NCBI GenBank assembly: GCA_029335935.2
Contig: JARJMV020000040.1
Coordinates: 1-6,435, forward strand
DNA: 6,435 bases
Direction: 5' to 3'
Source of the DNA: a bacterium
GTDB lineage: Bacteria > Armatimonadota > Fimbriimonadia > Fimbriimonadales > GBS-DC
The stretch's first letter is position 1, and each line of letters opens with the position of its first letter. Positions 1-4,636 of this stretch are shown here, one piece after another. The position numbers and the translations under genes were made by a program. Below the pieces are notes generated by a model, which searched no databases, was not told the DNA's origin, and saw only the letters and a program-made list of their open reading frames with translations.

Positions 1-194
1 CACCACCTACAGCAGCGTCCCCCTGCAAGCAGGTTGAACCGTATGTAGCAAAGCATAGACGTGTTCAAAAACACCAGCGCGCCCTCACGCACCGATGCCC
101 CTGTGAACGCAAAAGTTGTACGCTCACCCGCTTTCTCTCCCCGCGTGTGGGGAGGGGCGCTTTCACATTTGAGGAACTTAAAATACACGAATTT
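1..194. other. Left-edge region without a supportable gene
   Basis: No reading frame here has recognisable protein features. Frame 2 on the plus strand is open from the window edge to a TGA at 35-37 and could be the last eleven codons of an upstream gene (TTYSSVPLQAG), but that is too short to judge. A 6-bp hairpin pairs 137-142 with 149-154 (CTCCCC and GGGGAG, loop 143-148), and a smaller one pairs GTGTT at 61-65 with AACAC at 70-74. Neither is followed by a T-run. Long minus-strand frames across this stretch are rich in Pro, Ser and Arg and look like chance ORFs. Confidence 0.3.
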
Positions 195-230
195 CCCCCC
201 TCATTCCCGTTGAATTGAGGGGGGCTTTCT
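195..230 (+). terminator. Hairpin, probable terminator of an upstream unit
   Basis: CCCCCCTCA at 195-203 pairs perfectly over 9 bp with TGAGGGGGG at 216-224, leaving a 12-nt loop, and CTTTCTTG follows. The stem is strong but the T-run is interrupted, so termination on the plus strand is plausible rather than certain. On the minus strand the stem is followed by AAATTC, which is not terminator-like. The loop contains the -35 element of the next promoter, so the hairpin also marks the boundary of the unit downstream. Confidence 0.45.
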
Positions 231-238
231 TGTATATA
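210..238 (+). promoter_or_regulatory. Sigma70-like promoter for the small RNA unit
   Basis: TTGAAT at 210-215 and TATATA at 233-238 are separated by exactly 17 bp, the preferred housekeeping spacing. An alternating TA run (233-242) offers shifted -10 choices. The predicted transcription start lies near 245. The -35 box sits in the loop of the 195-224 hairpin. No coding gene starts soon after it; the first strong signal downstream is the terminator at 401-438, so I infer that it makes a transcript of about 190 nt. Confidence 0.45.
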
Positions 239-244
239 TATAGC

Positions 245-438
245 GGAAGTCGGGAGTAAAGGAGGATAAAGCATACGGGCAAGGACACACTTCGTAAAAG
301 AGAGGGGGGAACAGAATGGCGGAGGTCTCGCGACGGAACTTCGTAGATGCATCGCGGAAGGCGTGGTGGGATGAGGCAAAGCTTTATCTGCCTGCCACTT
401 GCTCCTGAGGCGCTGACCTCCGCCTCAGGGGCTTTTTT
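245..438 (+). ncRNA. Candidate structured RNA of about 190 nt (sRNA or leader), family unknown
   Basis: The stretch lies between a promoter-like sequence (210-238) and an intrinsic terminator (401-438), and it has no convincing ORF. Its ends are complementary. Positions 264-272 pair with 381-389, 260-262 with 391-393, and 250-259 with 399-408. That gives 22 pairs including three G-U wobbles, interrupted by one A/G mismatch (263/390) and a 5-nt bulge (394-398). Inside, CGCGA at 329-333 can pair with TCGCG at 352-356. Positions 318-327 are perfectly complementary to 415-424, the loop and 3' arm of the terminator. The outer part of the main helix also uses the 5' arm of the terminator, so alternative folds compete with termination. 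It could be an independent small RNA (a 6S-like closing helix is one idea) or an attenuator leader of prmA. I could not match it to a known riboswitch, tmRNA, SRP RNA or RNase P RNA by eye. A purine-rich AAGGAGGA at 259-266 resembles a Shine-Dalgarno sequence but has no start codon after it and lies inside the helix. Confidence 0.4.
401..438 (+). terminator. Intrinsic terminator upstream of prmA
   Basis: GCTCCTGAGGCG at 401-412 pairs with CGCCTCAGGGGC at 421-432 over 12 bp with a single G-U wobble and an 8-nt loop, followed directly by six T (433-438). This is a textbook Rho-independent terminator. It ends 9 bp before the prmA -10 box, so it separates the upstream RNA unit from prmA unless read-through is regulated. 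Confidence 0.85.
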
Positions 439-447
439 GCTTGACGG

Positions 448-461
448 TATAATTGCATCGA
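448..461 (+). promoter_or_regulatory. TATAAT -10 box placed for a leaderless prmA transcript
   Basis: A perfect TATAAT at 448-453 lies only 7 nt before the ATG at 461, so transcription would be expected to begin at or next to the A of the start codon. No Shine-Dalgarno sequence precedes this ATG, and no clear -35 hexamer is present 17 bp upstream (425-430, inside the terminator stem). The same arrangement occurs at two other genes in this window, which supports reading it as a leaderless promoter. Confidence 0.5.
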
Positions 462-1327
462 TGAAGCCGCCGTCGGAATGGCTGAGTATTCGGGTCGTTG
501 CGCCGCCGCCTGCATGGGACGCCATCGCCGCTGTGCTAATTGATTCAGGTTGCACAGGCGTGGAGTTGCGCGAGCAGCCCTACAGCGTCGTTGCGTATTT
601 GCCTGCGACGGAGCAGCCCCAACTCCGTGCGATAGAACAACGGCTGCAGCGGTTGCCAGAGTTCGAGCTACCACCCATCCAGAAGTTCGAGGTACAGCCT
701 GTGCACGAGCGGAACTGGCACACGGCATGGCGGCGCTATTTCCGCAGTCGCAAGTTCGGCGCGCGCCTGCGCGTGCAGCCCAGTTGGAGCCGATACAAGC
801 CCGACCCGAACGAGATAGTCCTCCAGTTAGACCCCGGCTTAGCGTTCGGTACAGGCGGGCATGCGACCACCGCGCTCTGCTTAGAACTGTTAGACAACTA
901 TGTTCAGCCGGGCATGCGCGTTGCCGATGTGGGCACAGGCACGGGGATTTTGGCGATTGCAGCGGCGAAACTGGGCGCGCGTGAGGTGCTCGCCGTCGAC
1001 GACGATCCCTTGGCGGTCAAAATTGCTCAAGCAAACCTCGAGCGCAACGGCGTCGCTACCGTGGCTCAGGTGGTTCAGGGCGACGGCTTCCACGCGCTTA
1101 CGGGTGTGTTTGATTTAATTGTATGTAATATCATCAGTAGTTTTCTGATTGCCAGCGCGCCGCTGGTTCCGCCGTTGTTGCAGGCGGGCGGCATATATAT
1201 CGTTTCAGGAACCAGCGGTCGCAATTGGCGTGGGGGCGTGCGTCCCGCGATTGAGAGGGCTGGGTTATCGCTTATGGAGGTGCGCCGACGACGCACATGG
1301 GTCGCCGCCGTGTTTCGCAAGTTGTGA
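461..1327 (+). CDS. prmA: Ribosomal protein L11 methyltransferase PrmA
   Basis: The 288-aa product is a cytoplasmic SAM-dependent methyltransferase expected to methylate ribosomal protein L11. The N-terminal substrate-recognition part includes ERNWHTAWRRYF and VQPSW (about residues 83-109), the usual PrmA linker signature. GLAFGTGGHATT (about 126-137) matches the family block before the Rossmann fold. VADVGTGTG (about 154-162) is the SAM-binding motif I, followed by an acidic AVDDDPLAV. CNIISSFL (about 222-229) is the family's N-I/N-P-type active-site block. The length agrees with the family. I chose ATG 461 rather than an upstream in-frame ATG at 347 because the 38 extra residues would be read through the terminator and lack family similarity. 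The gene is translationally coupled to rsmE, an adjacency known from other bacteria such as Bacillus (yqeT-yqeU). Expression is probably from the TATAAT just upstream, possibly influenced by the terminator. Identification is secure; the start is likely. Confidence 0.93.
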   Translation: MKPPSEWLSIRVVAPPPAWDAIAAVLIDSGCTGVELREQPYSVVAYLPATEQPQLRAIEQRLQRLPEFELPPIQKFEVQPVHERNWHTAWRRYFRSRKFGARLRVQPSWSRYKPDPNEIVLQLDPGLAFGTGGHATTALCLELLDNYVQPGMRVADVGTGTGILAIAAAKLGAREVLAVDDDPLAVKIAQANLERNGVATVAQVVQGDGFHALTGVFDLIVCNIISSFLIASAPLVPPLLQAGGIYIVSGTSGRNWRGGVRPAIERAGLSLMEVRRRRTWVAAVFRKL

Positions 1328-2049
1328 CGCCGCGCGCGCTGCCGCGCTTCTTCGTGCCGCGCCCTGCGCTGGAGGCGGGCACGCTCCCCGACGCGGTCGC
1401 TCATCAGGTGCATCATGTGCTGCGCTTACGCGCGGGCGACTGGGTCTGCCTGCTCAGCGGCGATGGCGACGCCTACCTCGCGCAACTGGGCGACCGCGCT
1501 ACAATTGGCCACCTGCAACCTGCGCCGCTGGAGACCGAGCTACCGTTCGCAATCACCGTGCTGCAGGCATGGACGCGGGCGGAAAAGGTGGAGATGGCGA
1601 TTCGGCTCTGCGTGCAAGGCGGCGCACGGGCAATCTATCTTGCGCCCAGCGAGCGGTCGGTGGCACGCTGGGACGCCAGCAAGCAAGCTAAGTACGCCGC
1701 GCGCTGGCAAACCATCGCCCAAGAAGAGGCGGAACTCGCCTGCCGTGCTCAGTTGCCCCAAGTCCAAGTGTTCAGACGATGGCAAGACGCTTTCGCTGGG
1801 CTGCCGCGTCCCGTATTCGTGTTAGATGAGTGGGAAGGCGCGCTGCTGCTGAAGCAGCAAGCGCGGCGGATGCCAATCCCTGCAGCGTTGAGTATCGTGG
1901 CTGGCCCGGAGGGTGGCTTCAGCCCTGCCGAACGCGAATGGATGGCGGCGCAACCTGAAGTGTATGCCGTTTCGCTGGGACAGCGCGTCCTGCGCACCGA
2001 GAGCGCGGCGTTCTATGCGCTGGGGCAACTTGCCGCGCTATGGGAGTAA
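1324..2049 (+). CDS. rsmE: 16S rRNA (uracil1498-N3)-methyltransferase RsmE
   Basis: The 241-aa product is a SPOUT-class methyltransferase that makes m3U1498 in 16S rRNA of the 30S subunit. The N-terminus has the PUA-like start PRFFVP (about residues 7-12) and HHVLRLRAGD (30-39). The C-terminal knot shows GPEGGFSPAE (194-203) and LGQRVLRTESAAFYAL (218-233), the SAM-binding trefoil motifs of RsmE. The middle segment that in many homologues reads K-x-x-E-L-G is RLCVQGGA here, a mild divergence. GTG at 1324 is preferred because it overlaps the prmA stop in GTGA, the usual coupling arrangement, and puts PRFFVP near the N-terminus as in the family. An in-frame ATG at 1297 would add nine residues; a GGAGG at 1276-1280 is about 16 nt upstream of it, rather far. 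The gene is co-transcribed with prmA and ends before a strong hairpin. Function is confident; the start is moderate. Confidence 0.92.
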   Translation: MTPRALPRFFVPRPALEAGTLPDAVAHQVHHVLRLRAGDWVCLLSGDGDAYLAQLGDRATIGHLQPAPLETELPFAITVLQAWTRAEKVEMAIRLCVQGGARAIYLAPSERSVARWDASKQAKYAARWQTIAQEEAELACRAQLPQVQVFRRWQDAFAGLPRPVFVLDEWEGALLLKQQARRMPIPAALSIVAGPEGGFSPAEREWMAAQPEVYAVSLGQRVLRTESAAFYALGQLAALWE

Positions 2050-2055
2050 ATAGGA

Positions 2056-2084
2056 GCGAGCCGAGCGACAATCGCTCGGCTCGC
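2056..2084. terminator. Bidirectional terminator-type hairpin between rsmE and the prepilin gene
   Basis: A perfect 13-bp inverted repeat (2056-2068 with 2072-2084) has a 3-nt loop CAA. It lies 6 bp after the rsmE stop and 22 bp after the stop of the convergent prepilin gene. Neither side has a long T-run (GGCTTCTC on plus, TCCTATTT on minus), so it may pause or terminate both transcripts and protect their 3' ends. Position and perfection make a shared terminator the simplest reading. Confidence 0.65.
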
Positions 2085-2106
2085 GGCTTCTCACTTGCGC
2101 TTTGGC

Positions 2107-2985
2107 TTAGCAGCCAGTGTCTTCCGAGTCGGTCACGCCCGTGCCTGGCACCCCGTGCAGGTCGTTGTAGGGACCGTTCGGACCAGAAGGGGTGCTGTTA
2201 ACAGCTTGCAAGCGCGCTTCATCCGCCAACAGCCCCTCGCCAGGGATATCGCGCCAGTTGTAGTAGGAGCCGCCTGCGCCCACGCGCGTCGCCTGACCAT
2301 TGTAGGCGGTGGCTGGCGTGGGGAACTGGCTCGCAGGCGCGATGTTGCGCACTCCGTTCCAGCGCCACCACTTCGCGTGACCATCCGCAAAGTTGATGAC
2401 CAAGCCCTCCTTGTGGCGCGCGAAGCCCAGGAAGTTATGGAACTCTAACGCCGCCTGATTCTTCAGGTAGCCGTCAAACAGCATCACGGTGTTCACAGGG
2501 GCGTCGACGGCGGCAATCTTGGTGACGGGTGTGCGCTTGTTCACAACGGGGCAGAAGTTCTCACCGAACAGACCGAGGTTGGGGATGTAGCCGACATAGC
2601 GGAAAGTACCCAGTGCAGGCGCAGGTGAATTCGCCGCTTGCACTCGCTGGGGCCAGTCGATCCCCGGACGATAACTCGGGCAGACGAAGATATCGGTGTT
2701 CTTGATATACGGCGCCAGCACATCGTAGATAGCCACCAGTGCCGGCTGACCCGCGTTGTTGCGTCCGAAGTACGCGCTCATGGGGAAGGTCTCGTCATAG
2801 TCTTGCACATACATCAGCACGCTGGTGGCAATCTGCTTCTGGTTGTTGGTACACTGCGTCTGACGCGCGCTCTCTCGTGCCTGCGCAAATACAGGGAACA
2901 GAATCGCCGCCAAGATCGCGATAATCGCAATCACGACCAGCAGCTCAATCAGCGTAAAGCCCTTGCGGTTCATGGTTCTGCTCAT
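2107..2985 (-). CDS. DUF1559-type prepilin with N-terminal cleavage/methylation motif
   Basis: The 292-aa protein begins with a class III prepilin signal. A short basic leader ending RKG is cleaved before F10, giving mature FTLIELL with the conserved Glu at mature position 5. A hydrophobic helix follows to about residue 33 ([17 protein letters not shown]), so the protein should be processed by a prepilin peptidase and held in the inner membrane or assembled into a type IV pilus or type II secretion-like filament. The [13 protein letters not shown] segment and QDYDETFP (61-68) are typical of the DUF1559 class. [14 protein letters not shown] (190-203) contains the family's H-x9-D-G motif (H191, D201, G202). 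Four cysteines (45, 102, 145, 292) include the C-terminal residue. An AGGAGGT lies 1 nt before ATG 2985 and 13 nt before an in-frame ATG at 2973 (MNRKGF), so spacing does not decide the start; annotated relatives usually start at the second form. It has its own promoter and a folded leader. Its substrate or filament is unknown; such paralogues are often numerous per genome. Confidence 0.9.
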   Translation of the reverse strand: MSRTMNRKGFTLIELLVVIAIIAILAAILFPVFAQARESARQTQCTNNQKQIATSVLMYVQDYDETFPMSAYFGRNNAGQPALVAIYDVLAPYIKNTDIFVCPSYRPGIDWPQRVQAANSPAPALGTFRYVGYIPNLGLFGENFCPVVNKRTPVTKIAAVDAPVNTVMLFDGYLKNQAALEFHNFLGFARHKEGLVINFADGHAKWWRWNGVRNIAPASQFPTPATAYNGQATRVGAGGSYYNWRDIPGEGLLADEARLQAVNSTPSGPNGPYNDLHGVPGTGVTDSEDTGC

Positions 2986-2992
2986 ACCTCCT
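2986..2992 (-). promoter_or_regulatory. Strong Shine-Dalgarno sequence of the prepilin gene
   Basis: AGGAGGT on the minus strand directly abuts ATG 2985 and lies 12 nt before ATG 2973. It is the only perfect Shine-Dalgarno sequence serving a gene in the window; prmA, crtI and the macro-like gene have none. The spacing is short for the first ATG and long for the second, so either could be used. Confidence 0.6.
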
Positions 2993-3004
2993 ATTAGTGT
3001 GTGG

Positions 3005-3061
3005 CTCCCACCGCAAATTAGGAAAAGGCAGTCCCGTAAGCGGGGCTGCCATCCTTGGGAG
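3005..3061 (-). ncRNA. Folded 5' leader element of the prepilin mRNA, family unknown
   Basis: On the minus-strand transcript, CTCCCA (3056-3061) pairs with TGGGAG (3005-3010). Directly stacked on it, AGGA (3052-3055) pairs with TCCT (3020-3023). After a small 1/3-nt internal loop, 3041-3050 pairs with 3027-3036 over 10 bp with one wobble and a 4-nt loop. A 9-nt bulge (3011-3019) remains on one side. The structure starts at or next to the predicted transcription start (about 3060-3062) and ends 13 nt before the Shine-Dalgarno sequence. GTGG and CCAC around 3001-3011 offer an alternative small hairpin that would break the basal stem. It could be a 5' stabilising structure for an abundant pilin mRNA or a small sensor. 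The inner hairpin is followed by TTTT, so weak termination of crtI read-through is also possible. Confidence 0.45.
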
Positions 3062-3066
3062 TCTTT

Positions 3067-3095
3067 ATATTATACCCCAATTGCAGATTTGTCAA
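3067..3095 (-). promoter_or_regulatory. Sigma70-like promoter of the prepilin gene
   Basis: On the minus strand a perfect TTGACA (3090-3095) is followed by TATAAT (3069-3074) with a 15-bp spacer, or by the overlapping TAATAT (3067-3072) with the preferred 17-bp spacer. The predicted start lies near 3060-3062, giving a leader of about 75 nt. This is the only gene in the window with a full -35 consensus plus a Shine-Dalgarno sequence, consistent with strong expression of a structural pilin. Confidence 0.75.
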
Positions 3096-3116
3096 GGGGC
3101 GTCGTGGCAGTTCGAG

Positions 3117-3163
3117 AAAAAAAACGGGTCGATACTTGATGGACTTACCCTTTTCTCTCCCGT
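3117..3163 (-). terminator. Possible crtI terminator
   Basis: Downstream of the crtI stop, eight consecutive T occur on the minus strand (3117-3124). ACGGG at 3159-3163 can pair with CCCGT at 3124-3128 across a large loop, or GGGT at 3147-3150 with ACCC at 3126-3129 across 17 nt. The stems are short, so the T-run is the main evidence. It would separate crtI from the prepilin promoter that begins just beyond it. Confidence 0.35.
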
Positions 3164-4596
3164 TTGCCCATGATGCGCTCGGCGACGAGCTCGGCGGAAA
3201 TCAGCGTCATCGGGATACCGTTGCCTGGTTGCGTGCTGGCGCCCACCAAGTAGCAGTTTCCGAACGGCGTCTGCACCGAGGGGCGAAACGCTGTGGATTG
3301 GAAGAAGGTATGCGCAATCCCGAACGCCGCGCCTTGCCACAAACCCATCGCCTGCCACTCGTGCGGGGTCAGCGTCTCCACGAACTGCATGCACTCGCGC
3401 TTGAGCCCCACACGCTTGATGACGCTCTCCAGCACGCGCGGAGCGGCGGCGCGGGCGTCCTCGCCTGTCAGGTTCGGCGCAGGGACCAGCACATAGAGGT
3501 TCTCGCAGCCAGCAGGCGCGTCGGCCGGGTCGGTTCGGTTGGAGAGGCAAGTGTAGAACGACGGGTCGCTCGGCACGCGCTGCTCCTCGAACAGTTCGCG
3601 CAGGTTCGCTTCAAAGTCGCCACTGAAGTAGACATTGTGGTGCAGCTGATGCGGCAGCGGCTCGGTGTAGCCGATATAGAACATCAGCGCGCTACAGGAG
3701 TTTTTGAAGTTGCGCGTGGCATAGGGCGTGGGTGGGAGCAGTTCGCGATAGGCTGTCGGCGCATCGGTGTTCACTACCACCACATCGGCTTTCAACACCT
3801 CGCCCGACTGTAGGCGCACACCCGCCGCGCGCTCGCCCTCAATCAGCACTTCCTGCACCCGATGATTGAGATAGATACGCGCGCCCTCTTCCTGCGCGAT
3901 GCGTGCAATCGCTTCGGGCAGGCGATGCATCCCACCGCGCGGATACCATACCCCCTCACCCGACTCCATGTAGGTCAGCACGCCGTAGACCCACAGCGCG
4001 TCTTTGGGCGACAGCCCCAGATACATCGTCTGGAACGAGAAGAGCATCCGTAGGCGTGCGTCGCGCACATAGCTCCCAACGCGCGCCCAAAGGTTGCTCA
4101 GCAGCCGATGGCGCCGCAGCAGCCCCACCTGATAGGGCGTAAACAGGTCGCCTAAGCCCCGATATTGCTTGCGCACGAACGCTGGCACAACCGCATGGTA
4201 CATCGCGCTTAAATCGCCCATCAGGCGCAGGTAGCCCGGAACCTCATCGGGGCTAATTTTACGGGCAATCTCGCGCGTCATGCGTGCGATATTCGGCGTG
4301 GAGTCGAACACCGTGCCGTCGCCGAAGTAGACGCGATAGGAGGGGTCGATCAGCGCAAGGTCTAAGTAGTCCTCCACGCGCCGATGCAAATCGCCAAACA
4401 GCCGTTCGAGGGGTTCGAGCATCATAAGCAGCGTGGGACCAGTGTCGAATCGGTAGCCGTCGCGCCGCAGTTCGCCGATGCGCCCGCCGATTTGGGGGCG
4501 TGCCTCGAACACGGTAACTTCATAGCCTGCTTGTGCCAAGCGCGCGGCTGTGGACAATCCGCCCATCCCCGCGCCGACAATAACAACCGTTTTCAT
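3145..4596 (-). CDS. crtI: Phytoene desaturase family protein (CrtI-type carotenoid desaturase)
   Basis: The 483-aa product is a FAD-dependent amine-oxidase-fold enzyme of the CrtI family, which introduces double bonds into phytoene or related carotenoid precursors at the membrane surface. MKTVVIVGAGMGGLSTAARL (residues 1-20) is the dinucleotide-binding motif with G8, G10 and G13. E31 ends the second strand, followed by GGR and the FDTGPTLLMM segment typical of CrtI. YPRGGMHRLPEAIA is the mid-protein substrate-side block. YLVGASTQPGNGIPM (about 449-463) is the C-terminal FAD-binding signature; the wording STQPGNGIP rather than the common GTHPGAGIP suggests a divergent branch, so it could be another desaturase or isomerase of the family (CrtN, CrtD, CrtH-like). 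I chose ATG 4596 over GTG 4602 because a TACAAT box at 4606-4611 would start transcription downstream of the GTG. No phytoene synthase or cyclase lies in the window. Its neighbours are a divergent macro-like gene and the downstream prepilin. Confidence 0.88.
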   Translation of the reverse strand: MKTVVIVGAGMGGLSTAARLAQAGYEVTVFEARPQIGGRIGELRRDGYRFDTGPTLLMMLEPLERLFGDLHRRVEDYLDLALIDPSYRVYFGDGTVFDSTPNIARMTREIARKISPDEVPGYLRLMGDLSAMYHAVVPAFVRKQYRGLGDLFTPYQVGLLRRHRLLSNLWARVGSYVRDARLRMLFSFQTMYLGLSPKDALWVYGVLTYMESGEGVWYPRGGMHRLPEAIARIAQEEGARIYLNHRVQEVLIEGERAAGVRLQSGEVLKADVVVVNTDAPTAYRELLPPTPYATRNFKNSCSALMFYIGYTEPLPHQLHHNVYFSGDFEANLRELFEEQRVPSDPSFYTCLSNRTDPADAPAGCENLYVLVPAPNLTGEDARAAAPRVLESVIKRVGLKRECMQFVETLTPHEWQAMGLWQGAAFGIAHTFFQSTAFRPSVQTPFGNCYLVGASTQPGNGIPMTLISAELVAERIMGKRERKG

Positions 4597-4605
4597 AGAC
4601 ACCCA

Positions 4606-4611
4606 ATTGTA
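4606..4611 (-). promoter_or_regulatory. Probable -10 box of crtI
   Basis: TACAAT on the minus strand lies 9 nt before ATG 4596, with no Shine-Dalgarno sequence, giving a leaderless or nearly leaderless mRNA. No -35 consensus is visible at 4629-4634. The 9-nt gap equals that of the divergent gene and is close to the 7 nt at prmA. Confidence 0.4.
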
Positions 4612-4621
4612 CCTGCTTGGG

Positions 4622-4627
4622 TATAAT
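4622..4627 (+). promoter_or_regulatory. Probable -10 box of the macro-like gene
   Basis: A perfect TATAAT lies 9 nt before ATG 4637, with no Shine-Dalgarno sequence and no clear -35 box (4599-4604 reads ACACCC). A TG at 4618-4619 sits one base too far upstream for a classical extended -10. The crtI -10 box is 10 bp away on the other strand, so polymerase on one promoter should block the other. Confidence 0.45.
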
Positions 4628-4636
4628 CCCCGCGCT

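Noticed and set aside
137..154. CRISPR repeat-like CCCCGCGTGTGGGG hairpin
   Set aside because: It resembles the palindromic core of some repeats but occurs once, with no spacers and no cas genes.
258..272. AAGGAGGA as a ribosome binding site for a gene near 270
   Set aside because: No ATG, GTG or TTG follows at suitable spacing, and the segment is better explained as one strand of the long helix.
316..408. A 30-codon ORF starting ATGGCGGAGGTC upstream of the terminator
   Set aside because: Its TGA lies inside the terminator stem and its codons form much of the proposed RNA helices. It has no family resemblance and only a vague purine-rich stretch before the ATG.
347..460. N-terminal extension of PrmA from ATG 347
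   Set aside because: The 38 extra residues are encoded by the terminator and promoter region and do not resemble PrmA; ATG 461 gives the normal family length.
2095..2997. Plus-strand open frames opposite the prepilin gene
   Set aside because: They are antisense shadows, Arg/Ala/Val-rich without motifs, while the minus strand has a clear prepilin with promoter and Shine-Dalgarno sequence.
3005..3061. c-di-GMP-I riboswitch before a pilin gene
   Set aside because: Such riboswitches control pilins in other bacteria and the plus strand contains GCGGGGCTGCC, but that is the wrong strand. The conserved first helix and CACGCA-type segment are missing, and the element is too short.
4550..4636. N-terminal extension of the macro-like protein from ATG 4550
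   Set aside because: It would overlap the start of crtI and both promoters; the TATAAT at 4622-4627 would lie inside the coding sequence.
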